Shown: one piece after another, positions 8,944-18,174 of the stretch
Numbering within the stretch: position 1 is the stretch's first letter
Layout of the letters: each line of letters begins with the position of its first letter
Assembly: GCA_902363255.1 (NCBI GenBank)
Contig: CABIZO010000004.1
Span: forward strand, 186,001 to 250,000
Source of the DNA: Peptostreptococcaceae bacterium
Lineage (GTDB): Bacteria > Bacillota > Clostridia > Peptostreptococcales > Peptostreptococcaceae
DNA: 64,000 bases
Direction: 5' to 3'
The notes under the pieces: model-generated
The model's input: only the letters and a program-made list of their open reading frames with translations
Databases searched by the model: none
Told to the model about the DNA's origin: nothing
Translations under genes and position numbers: made by a program

Positions 8944-9915
8944 ATGACATTTAGTTTAAATAAAATACACAAGGCAGTTAACTGGAATAAAGAAGATGAC
9001 AGCTTTACGCAAGCTTTCTGGGAACAAAACGTAAAACAATTTTGGCTACCAGAGGAAATATCAGTCTCAAAAGATTTAAAAATTTGGAATGAACTGAATG
9101 AAACAGAAAGAGGTTTATATAAAAAAGTTCTAGCAGGTTTAACTTTGCTAGATACAAAACAAGGAAATAACGGTATACCTTCCATGATGAGTTTAACAGA
9201 TAATCTTCAAAGAAAAGCAGTACTTTCTTTTATGGGAACTATGGAAGAAATACATGCAAAAAGTTATTCATCTATATTTACAACACTACTTTCAAATAGA
9301 GAAATTGACGAATTATTTGAATGGATAGAAAGTGAAGAAACTCTACAAAGAAAAGCAGAGTTAATATTAGAACAATATGAAAATACTACAGATGAAAAAA
9401 GTTTATACTTATCCATGGTTACAAGTGTATTTTTAGAAAGTTTCTTATTTTACTCAGGATTTTTCTATCCATTGTTTCTTTCAGGACAAGGGAAGATGGT
9501 GGCAAGTGGAGAAATAATTTCTCTTATTTTAAGAGATGAATCACTTCATGGGAAATATATAGGACTTCTTGCACAGGAGAAATTTGAAAAATTCAATGAT
9601 GAAGAGAGAAAAGAATTAAAAAATAAAATGTATGAAATATTCAAGAATCTTATGGAAAATGAAATAGAATATACGAAGCTAATTTACAATGGAAGTGGAC
9701 TTGAAGAAGAAGTAATTAACTTTTTACAATATAATGCTAATAGAGCATTAGAAAATTTAGGATTTGAAGGGTACTATGAAGTCAAACCTGTAAATTCAAT
9801 AGTCTTAAATGGATTAAGTACAGAAACTAAAACACATGATTTCTTCTCTACAAAGGGTAACGGATATCAAAAAGGTGTTTATGAGGAATTACAAGACGAA
9901 GATTTTATAATATAA
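8944..9915 (+). CDS. nrdF: Ribonucleoside-diphosphate reductase class Ib, beta subunit
   Basis: 323 residues, normal NrdF length. The dinuclear-metal ligands are visible: Asp in LLDTKQG, Glu and His in MEEIHAKSYSS, Glu in FLESFLF, and Glu/His in RDESLHGKYIG. The tyrosine after EEIHAKS is kept, so the metal-tyrosyl radical type is expected rather than a radical-free variant. The subunit delivers the radical to NrdE. Class Ib enzymes use a dimanganese or diiron site and need the flavodoxin NrdI for manganese activation; NrdI must be encoded elsewhere. It has its own ribosome site (GGGAGAGG) 12 bp after nrdE and ends at a terminator, so nrdEF is a two-gene unit. Confidence 0.96.
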   Translation: MTFSLNKIHKAVNWNKEDDSFTQAFWEQNVKQFWLPEEISVSKDLKIWNELNETERGLYKKVLAGLTLLDTKQGNNGIPSMMSLTDNLQRKAVLSFMGTMEEIHAKSYSSIFTTLLSNREIDELFEWIESEETLQRKAELILEQYENTTDEKSLYLSMVTSVFLESFLFYSGFFYPLFLSGQGKMVASGEIISLILRDESLHGKYIGLLAQEKFEKFNDEERKELKNKMYEIFKNLMENEIEYTKLIYNGSGLEEEVINFLQYNANRALENLGFEGYYEVKPVNSIVLNGLSTETKTHDFFSTKGNGYQKGVYEELQDEDFII

Positions 9916-9917
9916 AA

Positions 9918-9953
9918 CAATCCCCCTTATTTACTAAATAAGGGGGATTGTAT
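9918..9953 (+). terminator. Terminator of nrdEF
   Basis: 16-base perfect arms (CAATCCCCCTTATTTA, 9918-9933; complement 9935-9950), unusually GC-rich for this DNA; the T run behind it is short. Confidence 0.8.
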
Positions 9954-9966
9954 TTGCTCGCTTATC

Positions 9967-10137
9967 AAGTATAAATACTTAAAAATAATTTATAAAATTT
10001 CATACATATTTACTTGTGTGGGACTAATAAATGAATCTCGTATACTTGCTTCAATTTTAAGGAAAAATGGATTTGAGGTATTTGGATTTGCATGCAAAGC
10101 AGGTGCAATAGAAAATACTCGTGTAGGAATAGAATAA
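9967..10137 (+). pseudogene. Relic of a DUF1847 protein (C-terminal half)
   Basis: An open stretch without a start codon reads ...YKISYIFTCVGLIN, ESRILASILRKNGFEV, FGFACKAGAIENTRVGIE and then stops. This resembles the middle of DUF1847 proteins (GLinEAr...ILekNGFEV...CKvGa), which are small cysteine-rich, putative metal-binding proteins. The N-terminal cysteine motif and the family's C-terminal part are missing, so the stretch is a deletion remnant. The assignment rests on motif memory and should be tested by a translated search. Confidence 0.55.
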
Positions 10138-10253
10138 TTATAATACTATATTAATATTTAGCAATTACATTGGAGATATATTTTGATGTAGTTGTTTTTT
10201 TATAGTAAATTATCACATATTACCATTGAAAAAAGTGTAAAAGAGTTTTATAA

Positions 10254-10283
10254 TTACATCAGAAGAACATATGTTCTTATAAT
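10254..10283 (+). promoter_or_regulatory. LexA-type SOS operator inside a promoter for the radical-SAM gene
   Basis: AGAACATATGTTCT (10264-10277) is a perfect palindrome containing the Bacillus-type LexA core GAACatatGTTC. It lies between a possible -35 (TTACAT, 10254-10259) and a good -10 (TATAAT, 10278-10283) with an 18-bp spacer, about 75 bp before the start codon at 10358. Binding would block RNA polymerase, so SOS induction of the next two genes is predicted. lexA is at 63 kb of this window. Confidence 0.75.
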
Positions 10284-10357
10284 TAATAAATGGCATTTTT
10301 ATAAATACTTATTAAAGTATATTCACAAATTATCAACCTAAAATAGGAGGTGAAGTT

Positions 10358-11680
10358 TTGGACTTACAAAGAAAACTAGAAATATTATCATCAGCTGCAA
10401 AATACGATGTATCTTGTTCATCAAGCGGAAGCGATAGAAAAAATAAAAAGGGTGGTATAGGAAATGCATCCATAAGTGGTATTTGTCATTCATTTACTCC
10501 AGATGGAAGATGTGTATCCCTGCTTAAAATTCTTATGAGCAATGTATGTATTTATGATTGTAGTTACTGTGTAAGCAGAAGATCCAACGACTTCCCAAGG
10601 GCAACGTTCACACCAGATGAAATATGTGATATAACTATAAATTTTTATAAAAGAAATTATATTGAAGGTTTATTTTTAAGCTCAGCTATAGTAAAAAATG
10701 CAAATTTTACTATGGAAAAATTATACGAAACAGTTTATAAACTTAGAAGTGAGCATAATTTCAATGGATACATACATTTAAAAGCTATACCTGGTGCAGA
10801 TCAGGATTTAATAAATAAAACAGGACTTCTTGTTGATAGAATGAGCATAAACATAGAGCTACCTTCATCAGAAAGTTTAAAACTTTTGGCACCTGAGAAA
10901 GATAAAAATAAAATATTGCTACCAATGAAGCATATAAATAATGGTATTATAGAAAACAAAAGTAACAGAAAATCATTTAAAAATGCTCCAAAGTTTGTGC
11001 CAGGAGGTCAGAGTACACAACTAATTGTGGGAGCATCACCAGAAAGTGATCTAAAAATACTTACTTTAAGTGAGAGTTTATATAAAAAAATGAATTTAAA
11101 AAGAGTTTATTATTCAGCTTTTGTCCCTGTGACAAATGATAAAAGGCTACCAGATATCAAAAATCCACCAACATTAAGGGAACACAGACTTTATCAAGCA
11201 GATTGGCTACTTAGATTTTATGGATTTAATGCAAAAGAACTCTTAAATGAAGAGAATCCAAACTTTGATATAAACTTTGATCCCAAAACAAACTGGGCGT
11301 TGCAAAATATTCATTTATTCCCTATGGAAATTAATAAAGCTCCACGTGAAATGCTCCTTAGGATTCCAGGTATAGGAGGCAAGTCAGTTCAAAGAATTCT
11401 ATCCATAAGAAGAGTTTCAAGCATTTCTTTTGAAGATTTAAAAAAAATAGGAGTTGTTCTTAAAAGAGCACAATACTTTATAACTTGCAATGGAAGATAC
11501 TATGGGGATGTTTCTTTTGATGAACCTCTTATAAGAAATAGATTAACTCCCAAAGAAGATTTAAATATATTAGAAAATCAGGGAGAGCAGCTAAATTTCT
11601 TTGATAGACCTGGATTTTCTCTTTCACCTGCAATATTAAAGGCAGATGATATTTTTTCTTCAGTAATAGGAGAACTGTAG
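10358..11680 (+). CDS. UDG-linked putative DNA modification/repair radical SAM protein
   Basis: 440 residues. Cys64, Cys68 and Cys71 (CIYDCSYC) form the CX3CX2C site for the 4Fe-4S cluster that cleaves S-adenosylmethionine. Residues about 325-350 (MLLRIPGIGGKSVQRILSIRR) are a helix-hairpin-helix DNA-binding motif. N-terminal SAAKYDVSCSSSGS and the whole layout match the conserved family annotated as 'putative DNA modification/repair radical SAM protein', which travels with a DUF4130 protein, as here 9 bp downstream. The reaction is unknown. The TTG start follows a full AGGAGGTGA. A LexA-type operator in the promoter supports a DNA-damage role. Confidence 0.92.
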   Translation: MDLQRKLEILSSAAKYDVSCSSSGSDRKNKKGGIGNASISGICHSFTPDGRCVSLLKILMSNVCIYDCSYCVSRRSNDFPRATFTPDEICDITINFYKRNYIEGLFLSSAIVKNANFTMEKLYETVYKLRSEHNFNGYIHLKAIPGADQDLINKTGLLVDRMSINIELPSSESLKLLAPEKDKNKILLPMKHINNGIIENKSNRKSFKNAPKFVPGGQSTQLIVGASPESDLKILTLSESLYKKMNLKRVYYSAFVPVTNDKRLPDIKNPPTLREHRLYQADWLLRFYGFNAKELLNEENPNFDINFDPKTNWALQNIHLFPMEINKAPREMLLRIPGIGGKSVQRILSIRRVSSISFEDLKKIGVVLKRAQYFITCNGRYYGDVSFDEPLIRNRLTPKEDLNILENQGEQLNFFDRPGFSLSPAILKADDIFSSVIGEL

Positions 11681-11689
11681 GAGGTAAAG

Positions 11690-12436
11690 ATGAGAGTATA
11701 TTTACATGAAGCAACTTTTGAAGGTTTATTATCATCCATATATGACGCTTATTATTCAAATATAAAGCCAGATAGAATATATAGCAAACTTGTATATGAA
11801 CAAAATTTAATAGATGAAGTTATTATAATTAAAAGCGATAATTTGAAATTCGAAAAAGTTTATAATGCAATAAAAAATAAAATTTCAAAGGAATCATTAA
11901 ACAAAATATATTATGTATTTTTATCAGAAGCTAAAGAAAGCTCAAATTTAATTTACAATTACTTACGTATAGGATTTAAAATAGGACAAGAAGTCGAGCT
12001 ACATAAAAACAACGATATAGTTTTAAGTATAGATAAAATAAGTAAAAGAGTTTTTTATGAAAAAGAAAGATTTATAGGTTTTGTTAGATTTAAAGATATT
12101 AATAATGTTTTATTTGCAGTAATAAATCCTGACTTTAATCTATTACCTATATTAGGCAATCACTTTAGAAATAGACTTCCAAATGAATATTTTATAATTT
12201 ATGATGAAAAAAGAGATGCTGCTCTTATTTATGACAAAGAAGATTATTATCTAACTAAACTATCAAAAACTAAAAAGTATATTCTTATGAATACTACCGA
12301 TAAAAATGACTACGAAAATTTATGGAGACAATATTTTAAATCTGTAAATATTGAAGAGCGAAAAAATCTTAAACTTCAAAAAAGGATGATGCCTAAAAGA
12401 TATTGGCACAACATAATTGAAGTAAATAATAAGTAA
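11690..12436 (+). CDS. DUF4130 (UDG-linked) probable DNA metabolism protein
   Basis: 248 residues. It starts VYLHEATFEGLLSSIYDAYYS and continues with a lysine-rich helical body ending MMPKRYWHNIIEV, as in the DUF4130 family, whose members either stand beside the radical SAM protein or are fused to a uracil-DNA-glycosylase-like domain. In this shorter version no glycosylase domain is fused. It is in one operon with the radical SAM gene (gap 9 bp, good ribosome site GGAGGTAAAG) and should share its LexA-type control. The two are thought to work together on damaged or modified DNA, but no activity is established. Confidence 0.88.
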   Translation: MRVYLHEATFEGLLSSIYDAYYSNIKPDRIYSKLVYEQNLIDEVIIIKSDNLKFEKVYNAIKNKISKESLNKIYYVFLSEAKESSNLIYNYLRIGFKIGQEVELHKNNDIVLSIDKISKRVFYEKERFIGFVRFKDINNVLFAVINPDFNLLPILGNHFRNRLPNEYFIIYDEKRDAALIYDKEDYYLTKLSKTKKYILMNTTDKNDYENLWRQYFKSVNIEERKNLKLQKRMMPKRYWHNIIEVNNK

Positions 12437-12546
12437 TTAATAGATTTTCTAACAAGTATATTAAATGAAAAATAGAGAAAAACTAGATATGTATGATTAA
12501 ATTTAACATACCTTATAATTACTTATACAACTAGGAGTGAATCACA

Positions 12547-13749
12547 ATGACAAAATTATCGCTGAAAGATATTCAGAAAGCTAAAGAAACTATAAAGGAT
12601 ATTGTAAAAAAGACAGATATTTTGGAAAGTGCAAAACTTAGCGCAATGACTGGAGCAAATATTTATTATAAATGTGAAAATTTGCAAAAAACTGGTTCAT
12701 TTAAAGTCAGAGGAGCTTGCAACAAAATAGCCAATCTCACTGAAGAAGAAAAGGCTAGCGGTGTAATAGCGTCAAGTGCAGGAAATCATGCTCAAGGTGT
12801 AGCACTGGGAGCTAAGATGAACAACATAGAAGCCACTATAGTTATGCCTGCAACCGCACCTCTTGCAAAAGTAACGGCTACGAAATCTTATGGAGCTAAT
12901 GTGGTCCTAGAAGGTTTAGTTTACGATGACGCCTATGCAAAAGCTGTAGAACTTCAAAAAGAAACAGGAGCAACCTTCCTACATCCATTTAACGACGAGT
13001 ATGTTATAGCAGGACAAGGAACAATAGGACTTGAAATTTTTGAACAAATGGACAACAAAGTAGATACAATTCTTTGTCCAATAGGTGGAGGAGGAATAAT
13101 TGCTGGAGTAGCAGTAGCAGCAAAGGCACTTAATCCTAATGTGAAGATAATTGGAGTGCAAACAGCAAATATTCCATCCATGCATGAATCCATGAAAGCA
13201 GGAAAAGTAACTACAGCTTTTAAAGCTACTTCAGTGGCAGATGGTATCTCTGTTAAAACTGTAGGGGAATTAACATTTAGCATAGTAAAAGATTTAGTTG
13301 ATGAAGTTGTTCTTGTAGAAGAAGAGGAAATATCAGAAGGTTTACTTTTCTTAATGGAAAATCAAAAAGTTGTGGCAGAAGGTTCAGGAGCAGTAACAAC
13401 AGCAGCCCTTCTGAGCGGTAAATACAAACCAAAAGCAAATGAAAATGTTGTTTGTATAATTTCTGGTGGAAATATAGATGTAAATACATTAAACAAAATA
13501 ATAGTAATAGGCTTAAATAAAAGCGGTAGACGTTTTACATTTAATACGGAAATTCAAGACAAACCAGGTGGTCTTGCAGAGCTTACAAAGGTTTTAAGTG
13601 GGCTTGATGCAAACATAATTACAGCAAATTTATCATCAACAAATGCAATTGGTATATTAAGTGCTCATATGATATTAGAAACTTTTGATCATAACCATAT
13701 CGAAAAAATTAAAAAAGCTATAACAGAAGCTGGTTTTGAAATAAAATAA
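12547..13749 (+). CDS. ilvA: Threonine ammonia-lyase with C-terminal ACT domain
   Basis: 400 residues. The PLP lysine is in TGSFKVRGA and the phosphate-binding glycine loop in PIGGGGIIAG; the C-terminal ~75 residues (RFTFNTEIQDKPGGLAELTKVL...) form an ACT regulatory domain. The single-ACT, ~400-residue form is the one used by many anaerobes, either for threonine breakdown to 2-oxobutyrate or for isoleucine synthesis; the gene is called ilvA or tdcB in relatives. The BrnQ gene for branched-chain amino acids lies 0.9 kb downstream, which fits but does not prove an isoleucine link. ATG follows AGGAGTGA. Confidence 0.93.
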   Translation: MTKLSLKDIQKAKETIKDIVKKTDILESAKLSAMTGANIYYKCENLQKTGSFKVRGACNKIANLTEEEKASGVIASSAGNHAQGVALGAKMNNIEATIVMPATAPLAKVTATKSYGANVVLEGLVYDDAYAKAVELQKETGATFLHPFNDEYVIAGQGTIGLEIFEQMDNKVDTILCPIGGGGIIAGVAVAAKALNPNVKIIGVQTANIPSMHESMKAGKVTTAFKATSVADGISVKTVGELTFSIVKDLVDEVVLVEEEEISEGLLFLMENQKVVAEGSGAVTTAALLSGKYKPKANENVVCIISGGNIDVNTLNKIIVIGLNKSGRRFTFNTEIQDKPGGLAELTKVLSGLDANIITANLSSTNAIGILSAHMILETFDHNHIEKIKKAITEAGFEIK

Positions 13750-13769
13750 CTTCATATTAATATAAATTT

Positions 13770-13800
13770 AGGGATAATGTAAATAGACATTATCCCTTTT
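13770..13800 (+). terminator. Terminator of the threonine ammonia-lyase gene
   Basis: AGGGATAATGT (13770-13780) / ACATTATCCCT (13787-13797) then T3; clear hairpin. Confidence 0.85.
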
Positions 13801-13885
13801 GACTATTTTAATAAATTTATGATATATTATATCTTATTGCTTAAAATAAAGAAGACATTTAAGATAGTCAAGAAAGGGAACAGAA

Positions 13886-14425
13886 ATGGAAATACTAAGA
13901 TTTAAAGATAAAGAATTTAATATGGAGAATTTCATACATTACTATAATGATAATATAGAGGAATTACTTTCAGAATATCCTCATTATATAGCAAGAATAT
14001 GTTTAGTAGACAGAGATTATATGGACGTAATTGTATTTGATGAGGATTATGAAAATATAAATGATGCAAAAGATTACACGGACTTATTACTAAGTGGAGA
14101 ATATGCACTTCATTTTGTTGTTGGTAAAACTTATGAAGGAGCAGAAAAAATAGAACTTCTACATGGACAAACTTATGGACTAAATCATTTTATGGAAGAC
14201 ATATATGAAGATGAAAATACCATAAAAAACATAGGGGACTTAAGCTTAAATGTAGATAATTTAATAGGACTGTTATTTGATTTAGAAGATGATGAAATAG
14301 TCGTTCACCCAGTAGATTTTGAACATGGTGGAGAAATATCACAACCAAGGATAAGAAAAGCAGATGATTGCGGAGATTTAGAAGAGACTTTAATAAATAT
14401 TTTAGATGAATTTTTAATAAAATAA
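13886..14425 (+). CDS. Acidic cytosolic protein of unknown function
   Basis: 179 residues; not recognised. It is strongly acidic (many Asp/Glu, for example FDEDYENINDAKDYTD and FDLEDDEIVVHP), has no signal peptide, no membrane segment and no cysteine cluster. The ATG follows AAGGGAAC. It is monocistronic, bounded by hairpins on both sides. Codon use resembles its neighbours, so it is likely a genuine resident gene. Confidence 0.7.
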   Translation: MEILRFKDKEFNMENFIHYYNDNIEELLSEYPHYIARICLVDRDYMDVIVFDEDYENINDAKDYTDLLLSGEYALHFVVGKTYEGAEKIELLHGQTYGLNHFMEDIYEDENTIKNIGDLSLNVDNLIGLLFDLEDDEIVVHPVDFEHGGEISQPRIRKADDCGDLEETLINILDEFLIK

Positions 14426-14442
14426 TTGTAAGCTAGTATAGA

Positions 14443-14479
14443 AAGGGCTAATCACCAAATAGTGACTTAGCCCTTTTGT
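14443..14479 (+). terminator. Terminator of the acidic protein gene
   Basis: AAAGGGCTAA (14443-14452) / TTAGCCCTTT (14468-14477), inner TCAC/GTGA pairing, T run. Confidence 0.88.
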
Positions 14480-14617
14480 TTATTTTCATATCTTTTCATT
14501 GTGGCCTCCTATTTTATAATAAAATTTTAATGCAATTATATTAACTATTGTACTTTACTGAAAATACAGTAATAAGCATTAAAATTATTTATTTTTTGTA
14601 ATAATGTATACAAAATA

Positions 14618-14646
14618 TTGACATATTTGTTAAAAATTATTACAAT
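14618..14646 (+). promoter_or_regulatory. Consensus vegetative promoter for brnQ
   Basis: TTGACA (14618-14623), 17-bp spacer, TACAAT (14641-14646), 38 bp before the start codon. No T-box or other leader structure is visible, so regulation would act at this promoter. Confidence 0.75.
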
Positions 14647-14684
14647 TGTTATAAAAATCAGAATTTTCAAAGGAGGAACTCATA

Positions 14685-16004
14685 ATGAACAAAAAAAGTA
14701 AAGATATAGCCGTAGTTGGATTCGCACTATTTTCCATGTTCTTCGGAGCAGGAAATTTATTGTTTCCTCCATACTTAGGTCTTATATCAGGGGGACATTG
14801 GTTAACATCATTAGCAGGATTTGTTTTAGCCGATGTAGGTTTATCATTACTCGTAATAACAGCAGCAGCAAAATGTGAGGGAGAATTAGATACAGTACTT
14901 ACTAGAGCGGGGAATGGAATAGCTAAGTTCGTTGGTGTAGCATCTATACTATGTATAGGTCCACTTTTAGCAATACCAAGAACGGCTGCAACAACATTTG
15001 AAATGGGAATATCACCAATAATAGGAGAAACAGGGAGTATTGTTCCAGTTATTGTATCTGTAGTATTTTTCTTACTAACATTAGTTTTAACTATTAAGCC
15101 ATCAAAGGTGGTTGATATAATAGGTAAAATATTAACACCAGCACTTTTAATAGCTTTAGCAATACTTATAGTTATAGGAATTATGTCTCCAATTGGAGAA
15201 ATTAGTGAAAACGCACTTATAAATAATAATTTATTTGCAGAAGGAGTTTCTCAAGGGTACTTAACAATGGATGCCTTAGGAGCCGCTGCATTAGCAACAG
15301 TTGTAATAGCATCTATAGGTGAAAGAGGATACAACAACCCTAAGGACAAAGTTAAATTAGCAGTGCAAGCAGGATTAGTCGCTGGAGTTGCATTAACTTT
15401 AGTTTACGGAGGGTTAACTTTCTTAGGATCAACGTTATCTTCATCTTATGGAGTGGATACTCCTCAAGCCTCGTTAATGGTTGTTATAACAAATTCATTA
15501 CTTGGATATCCAGGGAAGGCTGTTTTAGGTGTAATTGTAGCACTGGCATGTCTAACAACTTCAATAGGACTTACTTCAGCAGCTGCTAAGTATTTTGAAA
15601 GTATAAGTAACAATAAAATAAAATATGAAACAGTCGTAATAGCTATTTGCGTATTTAGTGCAGTAGTATCAAACTTTGGAGTAGGTGCAATAATTAAATT
15701 TTCAGCTCCAGTTTTAGAAATAGTTTATCCAGTATTGATAGCTTTAGTTGTTATGACATTATTTGGAGATCACATTAAAAATGATAATGCATTTAAAGGA
15801 GCGGCATATGTAACTTTATTTATAAGTCTTTTAAGTGTGGGAAGTAATTTACTTTCTTTAAAACAAGTATCAGATTTATTAGGGTTATTACCTTTTGCAT
15901 CAATAGGATTTAACTGGATCGTTCCAGCAATTGTAGGAGCTGTTCTAGGAGGACTATTTAAAAGTAAAACTAACAATAGCAAATTTATGTCAAAAGGTGC
16001 TTAA
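14685..16004 (+). CDS. brnQ: Branched-chain amino acid transporter BrnQ
   Basis: 439 residues with about 12 hydrophobic segments. The N-terminal segment FALFSMFFGAGNLLFPPYLG is the LIVCS-family signature. The protein imports leucine, isoleucine and valine with sodium (or protons) across the cell membrane. The start has an ideal ribosome site (AAAGGAGGAAC). Single gene with its own promoter and terminator. Confidence 0.95.
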   Translation: MNKKSKDIAVVGFALFSMFFGAGNLLFPPYLGLISGGHWLTSLAGFVLADVGLSLLVITAAAKCEGELDTVLTRAGNGIAKFVGVASILCIGPLLAIPRTAATTFEMGISPIIGETGSIVPVIVSVVFFLLTLVLTIKPSKVVDIIGKILTPALLIALAILIVIGIMSPIGEISENALINNNLFAEGVSQGYLTMDALGAAALATVVIASIGERGYNNPKDKVKLAVQAGLVAGVALTLVYGGLTFLGSTLSSSYGVDTPQASLMVVITNSLLGYPGKAVLGVIVALACLTTSIGLTSAAAKYFESISNNKIKYETVVIAICVFSAVVSNFGVGAIIKFSAPVLEIVYPVLIALVVMTLFGDHIKNDNAFKGAAYVTLFISLLSVGSNLLSLKQVSDLLGLLPFASIGFNWIVPAIVGAVLGGLFKSKTNNSKFMSKGA

Positions 16005-16039
16005 AATTTATTTACAAATTAATTATATTATATAGTAAA

Positions 16040-16069
16040 AGCTGGGAGAAAATTCTTCCAGCTATTTTT
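16040..16069 (+). terminator. Terminator of brnQ
   Basis: AGCTGGGAGAA (16040-16050) / TTCTTCCAGCT (16053-16063), one mismatch, then ATTTTTG. Confidence 0.85.
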
Positions 16070-16139
16070 GTAAAAAGTTTTATAAATTAATATTAAGACT
16101 ATTTTTACTTTTACAAAGAGTGTTTTATCTTAATATATA

Positions 16140-16343
16140 TTATTCTTCTGTTAAGGCTACTTGTTTAATTTGGAAGTCCTTAGCTAATGCAATTTCCTCG
16201 TATTTTTCTATGTCATTATCATCAACGTCTAAAAAATAACCATTTACTCTATATGGTTTGAATTTTACTCCTGTTTCGGTTAATTTATTCATAAAGCTTG
16301 CCATTTTTGAAAAATCCTTACCATGAATTTCATATCTTTTCAT
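16140..16343 (-). CDS. Small conserved-looking protein of unknown function
   Basis: 67 residues, not recognised. It starts MKRYEIHGKDFSKMASFMNKL and contains GVKFKPYRVNGYFLDVDD, a soluble alternating alpha/beta pattern. A strong ribosome site (GGGGGG on the minus strand, about 8 bases before the ATG) supports translation. It is convergent with brnQ and 190 bp from the exchanger gene on the same strand. Confidence 0.65.
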   Translation of the reverse strand: MKRYEIHGKDFSKMASFMNKLTETGVKFKPYRVNGYFLDVDDNDIEKYEEIALAKDFQIKQVALTEE

Positions 16344-16531
16344 AATAAATCCCCCCTAATTAAAATTTATCTGAAGATGATGATTTGAAATTGAAATATC
16401 TTCACTATTATTGTAGCATCAATTTTCATTTGCAAACAAAAATAATTAGAAAACAAATAATATATAGATTGATAAAAAATAATGAAAATTATAATAAAAA
16501 ATGATAGAAGAGTATTCACCACTTTAAAAAA

Positions 16532-17578
16532 TTATATAATAAAGAAAGATGCTGAAATAATTAAGTAAACTGCTAATAATTGAACTCCTTCTAACCAGTT
16601 ACATTCACCATCGTGAGAAACTCTATTTGCAATTAGAACAGAAGCAATAAGAGCTATTAACTCAAATTCATTGAAAACAATACTCATAGGTTTAAAAAAT
16701 AAACTTATAAAGATAAGAACAGGGGCAACAAATAATATAATTTGAAGTGAAGAACCTATAGCAATTTCAAGAGCTACATCCATCTTATCTTTTCTTGCCA
16801 TTATAATAGCAGTAGAGTGTTCTGCGGTATTTCCTATAATAGGTATTAATATAATACCAACAAAGAACTCACTCCATCTCAAAGCATCAGTAATTGGTTC
16901 AATACCATTAACTAAGAACTCACTTTCAATGGCTATCAATATTGTAGCCACAACTAATATAATAATTGACTTATTTAAAGACCACTTTGGTTTACCTTCT
17001 TCTGATGTATTTTCTGAATTATAAATATCTTTATGTGTACTAAAGGAGAAAATCAAACTAAGTATATAAATAATAATCATTACAACAGCTACAAATATGC
17101 TAAGACCTTCATATCGAGTATTTAATAAGGTAGGATCAACTGTATGCGTAAACAAAGCAGGTATACACAAACCAAGTACTGCAAACAAAAGCATGGAAGA
17201 AGAAACTTCACTAACTTTAACATTAAATTTTTGAGTTTTATATTTAAGACCTCCAGCCAACATACTTGCTCCTACAACGAGAAGGACGTTTCCTATAACT
17301 GCACCAGCAATAGAAGATTTGACTATATCAAATAAACCTTCTTTTAGAGCAAAGAAGGAAATAATAAGTTCTGTGGCATTTCCAAATGTTCCATTTAAAA
17401 AACCACCAATTTTTGGACCAGAGTAGAAAGAGATTTCTTCGGTTCCTTCACCCATTAAACCAGCAAGAGGAATAATAGATAAGCAAGACAAAATAAACAT
17501 AACAGATCCAGATGCATTCATAAATTTTGCAATAAAACTAATGGGAATAAAAATTAACATATATTTTAAAAATTTCAT
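16532..17578 (-). CDS. cax: Calcium/proton exchanger, CaCA family
   Basis: 348 residues, ~11 membrane segments. The two inverted alpha-repeats of cation/Ca2+ exchangers are seen: GNATELIISFFALKEG in the first half and GNTAEHSTAIIMARKDK in the second, both with the acidic residue that binds Ca2+; a charged loop (NSENTSEEGKPKWS) separates the halves. The protein expels Ca2+ in exchange for protons. Start ATG has AGGAGG at 6-7 bases. It is the last gene before an 800-bp non-coding stretch, so it has its own promoter there. Confidence 0.93.
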   Translation of the reverse strand: MKFLKYMLIFIPISFIAKFMNASGSVMFILSCLSIIPLAGLMGEGTEEISFYSGPKIGGFLNGTFGNATELIISFFALKEGLFDIVKSSIAGAVIGNVLLVVGASMLAGGLKYKTQKFNVKVSEVSSSMLLFAVLGLCIPALFTHTVDPTLLNTRYEGLSIFVAVVMIIIYILSLIFSFSTHKDIYNSENTSEEGKPKWSLNKSIIILVVATILIAIESEFLVNGIEPITDALRWSEFFVGIILIPIIGNTAEHSTAIIMARKDKMDVALEIAIGSSLQIILFVAPVLIFISLFFKPMSIVFNEFELIALIASVLIANRVSHDGECNWLEGVQLLAVYLIISASFFII

Positions 17579-17990
17579 AAATTTCCTCCTAAATAAAATT
17601 TATAATTAGGTTAACCTTTGTGGACTAAATTATTCTTGTATGTAAAACATAATAATATTCCCAGTAGAAAATAATATAAAAATTATTAATAATAAAAAAA
17701 TAGAAACAAAAAAAATAAATTTATTAATAAAACATTTAATTCTAACTCTAATACATCAGAAAAACCAAAAAAACACCTTTAGATATGTAAGAATTATATT
17801 TTATTAATATTATTAATTAAACTTTGACAAGGATTCTGTATACTTTAGTTAATTGGTTAACAAAAGCTAAAATAAAAAAGGAATTGTTTTCATAAAGAAG
17901 AATAGTATATATAAACCTAGTAATTTTAATCATTGAACAGATATTATAATTTGTGAAATCCCCCACATTTTAATATGTTATAGTAGTTTC

Positions 17991-18023
17991 GCACCTTATT
18001 TTTTACTTATAAGGTGCTTTTTT
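17991..18023 (+). terminator. Intrinsic terminator in a gene-free stretch
   Basis: GCACCTTA (17991-17998) / TAAGGTGC (18010-18017) followed by T6. No plus-strand gene lies upstream for more than 1.9 kb, so it may end a small RNA. Confidence 0.75.
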
Positions 18024-18174
18024 CTAGATTTTTTAACAAAGATAATTAAATAATTAATAAAGTTAAATTTGGTAAAACGACAAACAAAGATGTTATAAAA
18101 AATATTTATTAGTAAATAATATTTTTGTAAACGTTTAATATTTATACCCATAAAAATAAAAAACCTTTTAGTTT

